Source: Symsagittifera roscoffensis
Taxonomy: Eukaryota; Xenacoelomorpha; Acoela; Convolutidae
Assembly (NCBI RefSeq): GCF_963678635.1
Contig: NC_087063.1
Location: 77,895,617-77,959,616, forward strand
Reading direction: 5' to 3'
DNA length: 64,000 nt
Shown: piece after piece, positions 21,076 to 32,400 of the stretch
Position numbering within the stretch: the first letter of the stretch is position 1
How the letters are laid out: each line of letters begins with the position of its first letter
The notes under the pieces: model-generated
Seen by the model: the letters and a program-made list of their open reading frames with translations, nothing else
The model's database searches: none
What the model was told of the DNA's origin: nothing
Position numbers and translations under genes: made by a program

Positions 21076-24000
21076 TCCTGTCAAAGGCATAAGACCATCA
21101 TGATCAGCAAGCGTTTCAGCGAAGAACCCTCCGCTCCGTGCGTATGCCCGAGTTGGAGGCCTTAATGACCGTTATTGTACTACGGGAAAGTTGCGTACCC
21201 TCCGTCTAGTACTATTTAGCTTTTTAACTTAGTTAACACTGAAAATTCCGGGGGCCGGAGGGTTAGGTGGGAAGTCATGAGCCCGTTTGTCCCAAGGTCC
21301 CGGGACCAAAAACAATTAAAGAGAAAGCGTAAAACCAAACAAAAATAGTGTATAACCAAGAAAAAGCCAAAAAATAAATTTATTTGAAAACAAAAAAGTA
21401 CAAAAAACAGTAAAAAATCCAAAAAAAGACCAAAAACAGTAAAAAACTTAAAGTGACGGTTTTTATGTTATTTCCGGACGAGATGTGATCTGACCTTTCT
21501 ATTTGTTGTTGTTTCAGATTGATTTATATCATTTCTGATAGAAAGATTGTGTGTTTTGGTGAAGGGTTGGATACCCTCCCTTGAGTGTAATTTGAGTATT
21601 TAAGCACGTTAATGGTGATTTTGCCGGTGGCCGGAGGGTAGAGTGGCAAGCTGACCGGCGTGTTCCACACTCAACAAGGACATCGGGGAAAACATCCACG
21701 ACGACTGTTGGGTATCGTTGAAACAATTTTGGTATCATTCGGTACTATTTCATCAAAACTTAAGTGGTGGGGGGCACGATTGGCGCGGTCCGATTGTACC
21801 CTCCATCGATTACAAATTTCCGAGTTAAGGGTCTTAATTCGGGTATTTTGGTGCAAAGGAGGGTATAGTACTATTCTTTAATGACTACTAATAGGTTATT
21901 ATCCTTATTACATATTACTTATCTCCTAATTAGACCCAGGAAACACCCAAATTTTGTCGAAAATTATCGATTTTCGACCAAAGTGTAGACCCCCAAATTT
22001 TTGGATATCCGAGCTTTTCCTAACAGCAAAAAATTTTTATATAGGGAGCAGCTACGTAGTTCGATCCCCCTAACTAAAGAAACATCGTGACAAAAGACCC
22101 AGTAAAAGTTGGAAAAAACCAAAGTTGGAAAAAACCAAAACTCGAGTTTTTGAGTTTTTAGAGTTAGAGCAATAAAATTTTTGTATTAGGAGCGTGCTAG
22201 CATAACGTGCTCGGCTGCCAGAAAAATTCTTGAGTAACCCTCCGATTAGCTCCGTGGATAGAGTTAACGACTTAAGGTTTGGAAAAGGAAGGAATCGGAG
22301 GGTCCAAATTTGATAGTTTTTGGCCAAATTTTTGTTTCTAAACCAATTTTGGTCCGGTTTTTTGCATTATTCCAGTGCCGTACAAGGCTACTACGCTCGT
22401 TTCAATTATTTTTAGGCACTTTCAATAGGAATTGCGGAAAAATGTTCTCAGAACCTACTAAGGTGGTGAAAAAAGCCCATTTGGACAAACACGTTTTTGG
22501 CAATTTCTCAAAGACTAGCCAACCGATCGGGATAATTTTGGTACCATAAGTCGACGTTTTTGGACCACTTTTCCGGACCGCAATCGTTTTCGGTTGATAA
22601 TCTCGGGAAAGAAAATTTTTTTTAGAATTTGTTGGTTCAGGGGGTCCAAATCACAGGTAACCCTCCGAGCGGCAGAAAATTTTATCAAAACACCTTTTTA
22701 TCCAATTGGGAAGGTTTACCGTGTCAGCCAACCCCCTTTTAAGTCAGGTGGACCGCTTTTGGAGACTTTATTGCGGTAACATAACCTTTTTTCTTGATTT
22801 TTGGGGAGCCCTCCGAAGTAACCCTCCGGAGTCAGCTAAACCCCTTAGCAACCCTCCTTAGTGGAAAATTTCCACGAGATCATCCAAAGAAGTTAAAGCA
22901 GCCCCCCATAGAGAATTTAGCTTGTTTTGACGCTTCCTGAAGTTAATTGAAGGCCCTTCTAAGTGAGGTTCAGAAATTTGAAAATTTTGGAGGTACCCTC
23001 CGAAGTAACCCTCCGGAGCATATTAAGCATCTTATTGACCCTCCTTAGTAAATTTAGGGGGACCCTCCGAAGTAACTTGGGTGATTAAGGTACCCTCCGA
23101 AGTAACCCTCCGAGGTAGGCTAAGTGTCTTAACAACCCTCCGAAGTAACCAACCGGAGTGACTTAAACATCTTAGCGACCCTCATTGTTAGAAACTTGAG
23201 GAAACCTTCTGTGGCAATTTGTGAGACGGGAAATATCCATTTAATAAAGATCAATTTAGGATATTAGGCGTGCTTATTAGGATCATAGGAGCCCATTTTG
23301 ACCCGGAAATTCGTGATCAACTTTGGATTCTAGATCGGGTCTATCAAAAGTACCCGAACAAATTTTTTTTTGATTGTGATTTTGGTTGTGTGGTTGCCTT
23401 GAGCTACTTAATAGGAAAGTTCGGGCAATCCGGGAAGAAATAAAGGAAGACAGCGGTGAGTGTATTAAGCAAATACACACTCACTTGAGAAGAAAAGTTG
23501 TTCCCTAATCTGGTGCACTTGAAGCAGTCCGGGTGTGGGGGAGCTTTTTCTTTAGGGCACCTAAAAGAAGACCTCGGTGGGTGTATTAGGCAAATACACA
23601 CCCACTTGAGAAGACTGTGTCCTGGGCTTTGTTCTTTCGGATCGCTCCGATTGAGGGAAGTCTTTTTCTTTAAGACTAAGTTTTATTGATCTGCTTCTGA
23701 ATCATCACTGCTTTTTACCAAAGATTGTTTGATTTTAACAAAAGCAGTGACTTGATAAATTGTGTGGCGATAAATTGATACTGACGAGAGGTCGCTGTTA
23801 CCTGTAGGATATTCTTATCTGACTATCGATTGTGTTTTGTATGTCGATTATATCTTGTGAAAAATTTGTGATACTGTTATACTATACAACAGGGTTGAGT
23901 TAGCATTATATCAATACTGAGCAGGCCCTGTGTGTGTAACTCTAGCTGAGTCACTAAGATTGTCATTGAGAAATCTAAGAGACATTCTTGATACTTACGA

Positions 24001-24097
24001 GATCAAAGAGGCAGCGTTAAGTAATTTAACTTGAACTTGTTTGCGGTACGTGTGCATCGCCATTAAATTATACGAATATTGTTTTTTGTCACAAAAC
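21076..24097 (+). repeat. 3-kb untranslated leader with CCCTCCG motif array
   Basis: No coding frame is convincing between the primer site and gag. The motif CCCTCCG (or CGGAGGG) occurs at least 15 times, densest at 22.65-23.15 kb, where the composite ACCCTCCGAAGTAACCCTCC recurs. Such a long structured leader may hold the packaging or dimerisation signal. Copy 2 has a leader in the same place with an array of the opposite-orientation motif. Confidence 0.7.
23447..23614 (+). repeat. duplicated hairpin in the leader
   Basis: Two copies of a unit of about 48 bp (23447-23494 and 23567-23614), 120 bp apart. Each contains GTGrGTGTATT followed by AATACACACyCAC, which folds into a stem-loop with a two-base bulge, and ends ACTTGAGAAGA. 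The paired changes (A/G against T/C) preserve the stem, which suggests an RNA structure. Confidence 0.6.
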
Positions 24098-24640
24098 ATG
24101 CAGCGCAGGGACTCGTAAGGATCGACTACTAAGATTCCCAGGCTGAGCAAGGGAAGCACGCGAAAATTTAAAACTAGGCGTAGCCAGTCCTTGTTTAGCA
24201 GCGCTTCCGACGTGTTTGCTGAAAATGAATCGACTAAGGGTCAACCTGATCTTTCAGTGAGCGAAATGAAACTAAGGAGCGAGAAAAACCTCGATGGCGA
24301 TCAAGGGCGGAACGCCAAGGCCGGAACCGCGAGCGAAACGCTTGTGGACCCCTTTGACGAAGGAGAACGGACGCTTATTCGACCCGACTTTTAGCCGAGT
24401 GAGGACCTCGAGAGGGAGGAAGTTGAGAGGACGGAAGAGACCTCGGAGCGTTCCGAGGTCGAGCCGCGAGAGGAAGTGTTATTCAGGATAATGTCCAAAT
24501 CGGAGACCAAGAGTCATAGGTGGAGCAGAGAAAATTCACATCCAGCTAATACCCACTCATCTCTGGCCAAGCAGAGCAACAACGCGATGATGTCGAGTAT
24601 AAGCCCGAGTGAAGAACAACCGGGTTTGAAGGCCAAGTAG
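24098..24640 (+). pseudogene. gag: N-terminal extension of gag, three in-frame stops
   Basis: The frame from ATG 24098 is in phase with the main gag frame but interrupted by TAA (24116) and TAGs (24392, 24638). It is real coding sequence in origin, because it aligns with the start of gag in copy 2: KIPRLSKGSTRKF here against RIPKLGDSSRKF there, and the following DKGETVSGRM-type stretch is recognisable in both. The region is charged and low in complexity, like a matrix-type N-terminus. In this copy translation of gag would have to start downstream or read through. Confidence 0.55.
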
Positions 24641-26875
24641 AGCTGGAAGTCTTTGTACGATGAGCGCATGGCGTCACTACGGACTGAAGGTTTATCTTCC
24701 AGTTATGACTACCCGGAGATAACCCATCCGGATGTGAACTTCACACCGTACCCAAGGAACGACATGAGCAGGAAGGCGTCGTCCGCCTCGCCGACCAGGC
24801 CCATGCCAGATGGGATAACGATGGGAGCGTCATCAACGTTCGACAGATTGATGACGTCGGTGAGCAAGCAAAAAGGCGGTGCGTCAACAAGCACCAGGCT
24901 GCAGCCGCAGTTGACCTCATCTTCTTTGGGACTAACCCCGTCATTTGGGGCCACTGGCGAAATAAATGAGATGTTCGCTGGCGTAATGAATGGTCTGGAT
25001 GAACTGAGACGGGACATGAAAAAGAGAATAGATCAGGTTGACGAGAGAGCTCACCAGGGTCGAGAGAATCTGAGAGATGAACTAACGCACGGGAAGTCGC
25101 AGGCGAGGGTTGATCAAGCTCAATTGATTCGCAACACCGATCAATGCCTGGCGGAGAGCCTAGCACAGGCAAACAAGGAGTCACAGGAAAGAGAGGCTAG
25201 GATGACGAGAGAGATCGAGCAATTGTTGAACGATCATGATAGTACCTACGCCCACACGATGACTAACCTGGAGAAAAGGTTAGATGCCAAGTCTGACTTA
25301 ATGATGCGGAAGCTTGACGCAATCCTGAATGGGAGCAATTGGCAGGAGCGTTCCAACCCAAGGGAGCGCTCACGCCCTGCGAATGATGGAGATGGTACGG
25401 GCAGCAATTCCAGAGCCCAGCAAAGCTCGAGAACGAACTACGAACCTACGAACAAGGAGCGGCCAAGGGCAGCCCCGTCGAGGCCTGGCTGGACAAATCC
25501 AGTCCCGCCGGAGGCAGATGCTACCCCGGAGACAAGGTTGCCAACTGTGCCACAAGTCAGTTCAGTTCCAGATCTGACTACAGTCTCACAGGACACAACG
25601 ATGTATGCCTCGATGTTTGAGCCTCTGAAAAGATCTCTCGAAACATTCATCACCAAACTCTCTAAGTCAACCGAGAGAGGAGAGAGGTCAAGAAGGACAC
25701 TGAAAAAGCCGAAGTCATACAAAGACGAGTCAGACGGCTGCATTGATACTTGGATAGAGGTGATGAAGTTACACTTTGAGGAAGAGAGTCTCTCGAAGAA
25801 ACAAGAATGCAGCGCGCTAACGAGCAACCTGGAGGTTACTGCACTAAATTGTGTAATGGCGAAAAGAGCCAATGAGAGAGACAGCGCTCGCAAGATATTC
25901 GACATCCTGCTGAATCGTTTCGGCTCTGGAGTACAAGGGCACCAGGCTATGGTGAAGTTCGAAAAGAGGCGTCAAAGAGATGACGAATCCATAGACAAAT
26001 TTTTGGACGACCTTGAATTGCTTAGGAGGAGAAGCAATCCCGACGAGAGAATATCCGAGCGAAACTTGGCGATCGCTTCGAAGTTCATGGACGGAGTAAA
26101 GAGTGAGGAGTTGAAGACGATGTTGGCCACACACTTCACCCTGTCACTTGACCAGGTACCCACGCCCGATGATTTGCGTATGAAGTCACGCGAATATTTA
26201 CTCATAAAACCGAGGGCGCAGAACCGTTACAGCAATTATGGTAACTATAGCGGGACAAACACTGGTGCGAATTCCAGTTGGTACAAACCTCGCGATGACA
26301 TGGATAAGAGGAGGTCGTGTGCGAATTGTCGTTCGATGGACCATCACGTTTCCGCGTGTTCTGCATACAAACAGAACATGAAGGCAATAGGCTACTTTCT
26401 CGAGGACGTCGACGCGACCGACGAGGATCACGAAGAGTACGTCAGAGGGCTCATCATGAAATATGGTCCGAGGTGTTTCTTCTGTAATTTGGAGGGACAC
26501 TTCAAGTCGGATTGTACTCAATTTTGGGATGCAGTGGCGGACGCGAAACATCCCCGCCACAAAGAGGCGCTTTCGGGTGTCAAGGCAAGTCGAGCACGTC
26601 TGATGAACGAGGCCGAGTCTCGGAGAAAGGAGACGACACCGAGCACCTTTACGACTAAGAAGGTAAAGACACTGCCTGACGAGGTGGTAGCCTCGAACCT
26701 GGAGGCAGAGTCGTCTTGCCCACTCAAGGTGGATTACGGTCTGGCGGCAAGGACAGCGCTGCAGAATGTCAAACAGGACCTAGCCACGAAAGAAGTGGAG
26801 CAATGGGTAAGGTCGGAGCTGGAGAGCACAGATCTTCGGAAAGTTTTAATATTCTGGGTAAAACGACGAAAGTAG
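24641..26875 (+). CDS. gag: gag polyprotein (coiled coil, capsid, two zinc knuckles)
   Basis: A structural protein forming the element's particle. It is open for 744 codons. Order: Ser/Pro-rich N-terminus, a long coiled coil (about 24.98-25.35 kb, rich in Glu/Arg/Gln), a Pro-rich linker, then the Retrotrans_gag capsid region with YKDESDG and GHQAMVKFEKRRQRDDESID (about 25.7-26.2 kb). Two CCHC zinc knuckles follow: CANC-x4-H-x4-C at 26318-26359 and CFFC-x4-H-x4-C at 26474-26515. About 120 basic residues follow the knuckles. First ATG in the open part is at 24668. The copy 2 gag (49911 onward) has the same order. It ends at TAG 26873-26875; pol continues in an overlapping frame. Confidence 0.88.
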   Translation, partial: SWKSLYDERMASLRTEGLSSSYDYPEITHPDVNFTPYPRNDMSRKASSASPTRPMPDGITMGASSTFDRLMTSVSKQKGGASTSTRLQPQLTSSSLGLTPSFGATGEINEMFAGVMNGLDELRRDMKKRIDQVDERAHQGRENLRDELTHGKSQARVDQAQLIRNTDQCLAESLAQANKESQEREARMTREIEQLLNDHDSTYAHTMTNLEKRLDAKSDLMMRKLDAILNGSNWQERSNPRERSRPANDGDGTGSNSRAQQSSRTNYEPTNKERPRAAPSRPGWTNPVPPEADATPETRLPTVPQVSSVPDLTTVSQDTTMYASMFEPLKRSLETFITKLSKSTERGERSRRTLKKPKSYKDESDGCIDTWIEVMKLHFEEESLSKKQECSALTSNLEVTALNCVMAKRANERDSARKIFDILLNRFGSGVQGHQAMVKFEKRRQRDDESIDKFLDDLELLRRRSNPDERISERNLAIASKFMDGVKSEELKTMLATHFTLSLDQVPTPDDLRMKSREYLLIKPRAQNRYSNYGNYSGTNTGANSSWYKPRDDMDKRRSCANCRSMDHHVSACSAYKQNMKAIGYFLEDVDATDEDHEEYVRGLIMKYGPRCFFCNLEGHFKSDCTQFWDAVADAKHPRHKEALSGVKASRARLMNEAESRRKETTPSTFTTKKVKTLPDEVVASNLEAESSCPLKVDYGLAARTALQNVKQDLATKEVEQWVRSELESTDLRKVLIFWVKRRK

Positions 26876-27859
26876 AAGACAAAGAGGAACCCAGGAAACA
26901 GGGACTAAAACTGAACGTTATATCTGGGAGAACTTTCGGCATGACGAAGGAGTGGGACGAAAATAATGTCCATTATCTCAGTCGCAGGGCACCAGGTGGT
27001 CAAGAACTTGAGTGAACCATCCGAGATTACACTAGTCCACCTGGACATCTATGCCGACTACCTGAAGGAGAAAGATTCCAAACTGGACTCCAGGGCAGTG
27101 CGAGCTCTGCTCACAACAGGAGGTCAGAGGCTGATGAAAGTGGATGGACATTATATCGATGTCCATGGCCCTTACCCGATACTAATGAATGTGGATGGCA
27201 TCAATATCTACACAAAAGCTCACATAACTGATGCGAACGATCAGATTGGCCGGATATACATTGGTCAATTGGAGCTGAAGGTTAGACGAATCGGACACAA
27301 CGCGATGCTCAAACAAGATGCGGTGCACATAGGTTGCGAGGCCGATCTGGCCGCACATGTGCTGGACGTGCAAGGCAGACAACTTTCAGTAAAGGGACTG
27401 CTAGACACGGGAGCAGTGGTTAGTGTCATGCCAGTCAAAACTTGGACCGATTTGGGTTTCGAGAGGTCGGATCTCATACCGACAAACATCAGGTTGGCAG
27501 CTGCCAATCAGGGAGCGATCTCTGTGACTGGACGAACCCCGATCATTTCACTGCAGCTCGGAGGAAGACATCTTTGGATGAGCTTCCTAGTAGTGGAGAA
27601 TTTGGACGAATCCGATCAGTTCATCTTAGGAAGGGATTTCGTGCGCAACTTTGATGTCACGATCGATCTCAATGACGGGTTGATTAGGATCAAGGATCCT
27701 GAGAGAAAGTATGAAAAGAGACCCCTTAATAAGATCTTAATTAACCAGGCCAAGGTGCCAATTTTTCTGGATCGAAAAGTTAGACTAAGACCAAACCAAG
27801 CCGTAGTAGCGACGTTTAGGATGAGGAACTTGAATGATTTCAGCAATGACAAACAGTAA
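26876..27859 (+). CDS. pol: pol, aspartyl protease region
   Basis: The protease frame opens with ATG 26966. The stretch just before it (about 26.85-27.0 kb) is open in a neighbouring frame and looks coding (VEDKEEPRKQG...), so there is a frame change near 26.98 kb. About 140 residues with the conserved block HLDIYADYLKEKDSK (shared with copy 2) precede the protease: LLDTGAVVSVMP with active-site DTGA at 27413-27424, then FILGRDFVRNFDV. The domain is complete. The frame ends at TAA 27857-27859; the homologous protein continues one frame over (27834-28076), with ILGRSFSLTQSGLCVSVLLN also found in copy 2. Frame breaks here and near 28.05 kb disable a continuous Pol in this copy. Confidence 0.85.
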
Positions 27860-28039
27860 AAGCTCGGCTATTTTAGGAAGAAGCTTCTCACTCACTCAGA
27901 GCGGACTGTGTGTGAGTGTGTTATTGAACACAGAAGCAACAACAGTGACAATACAGAGGGGAAAGAAACTTGGCTACGCTTTGCCTCTGAACACAGACTT
28001 TCTGAGTGTGGAGATTTTGAAGAAGTTTGATGTAACTAA

Positions 28040-29470
28040 ATGTCCATTGCATGCGAACCGACAGAAACAGAGTTAGCAGTGAATAAACCAGTCCTACCTG
28101 AGATAGAACATTTGAAGGGTAAAATATCAGACAAGGAACTAGATTCGCTCAGAGCGGTGCTAAGTCGGAACGCAGACGTTTTTTCGAAACATAAGGCCGA
28201 CATAGGTTGCTGTAATTTTGTAGAACACGAGGTTGAGATAGAAGAGGGCTCGGTACCTCATAGGGAAGGGGCGAGAAGAATGACCCCTCACAAGTCAGAA
28301 GCGTGTAGGAAGGAAATGGAGATGTTAATGGAGTACGACATGATCGAGCCGTCGAAGTCCCCGTGGGCTTGTGGCGTGGTCATGGCGAAAAAGAAAGGGG
28401 GACAACTCAGATTTTGTTGTGATTTCCGTTATCTGAACGCAGTGACTATAAAGGTCGCATATCCGATTCCCCGCATCGATGAGAGCATATCCAAGCTGGG
28501 AGACGCGAAGTTCTTCACGACGTTGGATTTGGGCTCTGCGTTCTGGCAAGTGCCACTCAGAAAGCAAGATCGAGAGAAAACAGGCTTCGCGTGCGAGCTG
28601 GGATTGTTCCAGTGGAAGAGGATGCCGTTCGGATTGTGCAACGCGACGGCCACATTCCAGCGACTGATGGCCCAGGCACTCACGAGCGTCACTAAGAAAT
28701 ACGGGAATCTCATCATGTGTTATGCCGATGATGTCGTGATTGCAACACCAACCTTAGAAGACCACATAGAGAGGTTGGAGGAGGTGTTTTCTTGCATGAA
28801 GCAGACAGGTCTGAAATGTAAACCCTCTAAGTGTGAAATCCTCAGAGATTCCATAAAGTATCTGGGCCGCCTGGTGGACAAACATGGAGTGAGACCAGAT
28901 CCTGAAGCGGTTGAAGCGGTGCTGACCTGGAAGGCACCTAAAACAGATACACAGCTGATGAGTTTTTTGGGATTCGCTAATTATTATCGAGATTTCATCA
29001 AGGGGTATGCTGACAAAATATACCCCATGCAGCGGTTGATGAGAAACAAGGGCAAGAAGTTCACTTGGACTGATGAGGCACAAGTTTCATTTGAGAACAT
29101 CAAACGTGAACTTTGCGAGGCACAGGTCCTCGGCATGCCAAGAGAGAAGGGGATGTTCGTGCTGGACACGGATGCATCAGTGGTTGCGATATCGGGCATA
29201 CTTCACCAGGAGCAGGAGTGGAACGGGAGAACGGTTCTTCGTCCTATAGCTTACGGGAGTAAAGTCCTGAGTGATACTGAGATGAAGTACGGCGCACCAA
29301 AAGCGGAGATGTTTGCGGTGATCACTTTCGTTGAAAAATACAGGGCCTACTTGGGGAGTGCTCCCTTCAAGCTACGTGTGGATAATCGTACCCTTGCCTG
29401 GCTGAAAACCTATTCGATGGACCAAGTTATATTGGTCGTTGGATCGTGCGCCTGGATGGATACCACATGA
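28040..29470 (+). CDS. pol: pol, reverse transcriptase and RNase H
   Basis: A Ty3/gypsy-type RT: the N-terminal PHREGARRMTPHKSE block, LRFCCDFRYLN, TTLDLGSAFWQVPL with the first catalytic Asp, MPFGLCNATATFQRLM, and the YADD catalytic box at 28721-28732. It continues through thumb and connection (FLGFANYYRDFI). RNase H follows with LDTDASVVAISGILHQEQ (first Asp at about 29164), AEMFAV (Glu) and LRVDNRTLAWL (Asp). After MDQ at about 29.42 kb the frame shifts relative to copy 2, which reads straight on; the next frame (29446 onward) takes over. Order, motif spacing and close similarity to 53830-55654 make the call secure. Confidence 0.95.
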   Translation: MSIACEPTETELAVNKPVLPEIEHLKGKISDKELDSLRAVLSRNADVFSKHKADIGCCNFVEHEVEIEEGSVPHREGARRMTPHKSEACRKEMEMLMEYDMIEPSKSPWACGVVMAKKKGGQLRFCCDFRYLNAVTIKVAYPIPRIDESISKLGDAKFFTTLDLGSAFWQVPLRKQDREKTGFACELGLFQWKRMPFGLCNATATFQRLMAQALTSVTKKYGNLIMCYADDVVIATPTLEDHIERLEEVFSCMKQTGLKCKPSKCEILRDSIKYLGRLVDKHGVRPDPEAVEAVLTWKAPKTDTQLMSFLGFANYYRDFIKGYADKIYPMQRLMRNKGKKFTWTDEAQVSFENIKRELCEAQVLGMPREKGMFVLDTDASVVAISGILHQEQEWNGRTVLRPIAYGSKVLSDTEMKYGAPKAEMFAVITFVEKYRAYLGSAPFKLRVDNRTLAWLKTYSMDQVILVVGSCAWMDTT

Positions 29471-32400
29471 TCATAGAGCACCGTACCCGTGACAAGCACC
29501 AGAACGCAGATAGTCTCAGTAAAAAGACAGAATTTTATGAGCGCCTCGAGGAGAAGCAGGCTAACCAATCAGAAATCAAAGACGGGTTTTCATTTCTGGA
29601 CAAGGAAACCTACGACAAACTGCCACTTACTAGGTGGTTAGACAAGTCAGGGCATCCTATACCCGGACACCCTGACCTTCCAGTGGAAACGGCCGCGGAG
29701 ATAAAGCTTTTAGCCAGAGGCGAGCCCGTTCCGTTGGATCTGCTAGTCCGATCCAATTTGGCACAGCAAGAACTTACCAGGCTGGGTATAAACAGCATGG
29801 CTCTATTGAACAGGACGGTGAAGGTGGCGCCGGACGTCATGGGAAAGCTCCGTGACTTGTTGGACAGGGAAGTGGATAGGCATGATCGTGAGTGGATGGA
29901 GACCATGCAGCGGTTGACTGTCACCGAGAGAACAGAGAAGAGGCCAGTGTCCATTCGCAGCCGAGGCGTTGAACGGGATTGCAGGTCGATAGTCAACCAG
30001 CTGGTGAGCTCGATGCCGAAGGAGGTCTTGTTGAGAACTTCGTTCACTGAATATGGGACACTGAATCAGACCCAAGCCACTGAGGAAGTCAGGATCAAGT
30101 CGAAATCTAGCTTCGCTAGGAGAGTGCATTTCACGGATGCAAAAGAAGAATACGAGCCGAGCCCAGATTGTTCGTCCGGGGACGAGACAATAACCGGGCA
30201 GTCTGATACCTTCGAGCCAGTCAAGGACGACTTGTCTGAGGAGTCAGACACCTTTGAGCCCGTGCAGGACGACTTGTCCGGGGAGAGGTTGACGAGACCA
30301 CCTAGGGGCAGAATTTTGTCCGGGGAGTCGGATTCAAAGCGACCAATGGACAGAGTTTTGTCCGGAGAGTCGAAAAACATCTCAGACAACTTGGAATATG
30401 ATGTTGGGGAATCAGTCGTCTCAAGTGTTGACTCGAGGCCCCAGTCCTGGGACAACACATCTGAAACAACTTTCAATTCCGATATGTCAGAGATTGCAAT
30501 CCACTCCTTGTTGGTAGACTGGAAGCAGCGCGGGCTGGACCGAGAAACGCATCAGGATCCAGACAGGGACAGATACACCTCAGATGAAGAGGGCACTGTG
30601 GTAGATAATGCCGCAGACGAGCTCGAGCTGATAGCAGTTTCGAAACGCCCAACCAGATTGCTGCCACATGGTACGGTCGTCCGTACCAATCTGGAACCAT
30701 CTGTGCAGGAAGCGACGCCTTTAAAAAAGATATGGTGTGTCAAGTTGATGGACGATGCTCATGCTCCGGAGATAATGAGTGGGCAAATGAACGTGGTGAA
30801 GACGTATTTGAAAGCCAGGTACAGGCTGTCGGATCTCCTAAGGGCTCAACGAAATGATAGAATGACGAGCAGTCTCAAAAGATGGATCGAGAATGGAGCA
30901 CCTGACAAGGGAGACTTGGAAGAAGACAGCTACAAAATCCTGAAGCAATTCTACCTGAAGCGAAACGACTTGTTGTACCTGAATAAGGACGGAATCGTAG
31001 CCTGTAAGCGCAAGGAGGAGGACAAGGTCCTTTATAAATATAATTCAATAGTGTTACCACAGTTGTACCAGACCGAATTGCTCTTTCGTTCACATGATCA
31101 GATGGGTCATCAAGGCGTGGACAAAGTGTACAACAGGATACAGAAACGATTCGAATGGCCGGGGTTGAAGAAGGCTTGTGAGAAGTGGATCGCCGCATGC
31201 CTGTCATGTCAGCAGGCGAAGGATCCCAGGAAACTAAGGTTCCCCCTACAGTCAATAGAGTCGTCGGGTTTCAACGAAGTGGTGCAAATTGATCATCAGA
31301 AAATCTGCATGACAGCAACGGGCTATAATCAGGTGCTGGTACTGATCGACCACTTTACGAAGTATGCGGAGGCAGCACCCTGCATGACAGCATCGGCGGA
31401 AGAAATATGCGATCATTTGATAAATGTGTGGATAGCGAGGCATGGCTGCCCCATCGCATTCCAATCGGACAATGGCAAAGCATTCGTGGGTGATCTCACG
31501 AAGGAGTTAATGAAAAGGTCGCAGGTAGCGCAGGCCCACTCGACCACTTATTACCCGCAAACGAATGGCCTAGTCGAGAGACAAAATCGCACACTGGTAT
31601 CCATGCTGAGAGTCTATTGCTCGCGTTACATGGATGACTGGGACAAGCACTTGCCGCAAGTGATGGGTGCTTACAACAGCACGGAGCATTCCACCACGGG
31701 AATAAGTCCGCACATGATGCTAACGGGTCACGAAAAAGTGCTCCCGTTGACGTTTTTCTACCCTGAATATGAGGGGAAGAGGACAGCACCGCAAACGTAC
31801 GTGCGGGATGTTATTAGAAGACAGCAGGACCTCAATGACTTATGCAGGAGGAACACGCAACAGGCGCAAATTAGACAAAAAAAGAGGTTTGATAAAAGGA
31901 CAGCCGATGCGAAAGCCTACTCAGTTGGCGACTACGTCTGGGTGTTCCAGGAAGTGGTTCCACCAAAAGGAACCAAGAAATTATTAAAGAAATGGCGTGG
32001 TCCATTTCAGATAACAGAGGTGCACCAAGGAGGTCGTTTTTATCGATTGAGCACTGGAAGAGCAGCTCATTACGAAAATATCAAACCACACAATGCCTCG
32101 TCAGAGGACTGGTGCATCCCAGCGGACATGCAAGAGGGAGACTATTTGATAGTGGATCCTGCTTGTGAGGTGAATGAAAGGGGTACTCGAGATAAAAACG
32201 ACGGGAATGAGGTGGTGGACGATTGCGACCTACCACTGGATCTGGAGTTGACCGAGCGAGTAGAGGTGGACGATGAAACTCTACCTTATGCCGAGGAAGA
32301 CTGGGACTGCCCGGAACAAATCGAAATTGACAAAGGAATACAGCCTGACTTTCCTCTCACCATGGAAACACGCCAGAGCAAGAGAGGAAAAAACAAGAAG

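Noticed and set aside
24098-24640. Alternative genetic code with TAG read as an amino acid
   Set aside because: Stops of all three kinds occur in the element copies and EMC7 ends in an ordinary stop context; ordinary decay explains the TAGs.
25438-26560. Long open frames on the opposite strand of gag, pol and ORF A-C
   Set aside because: They mirror the codon pattern of the plus-strand genes, lack domains and are not conserved between the two copies.
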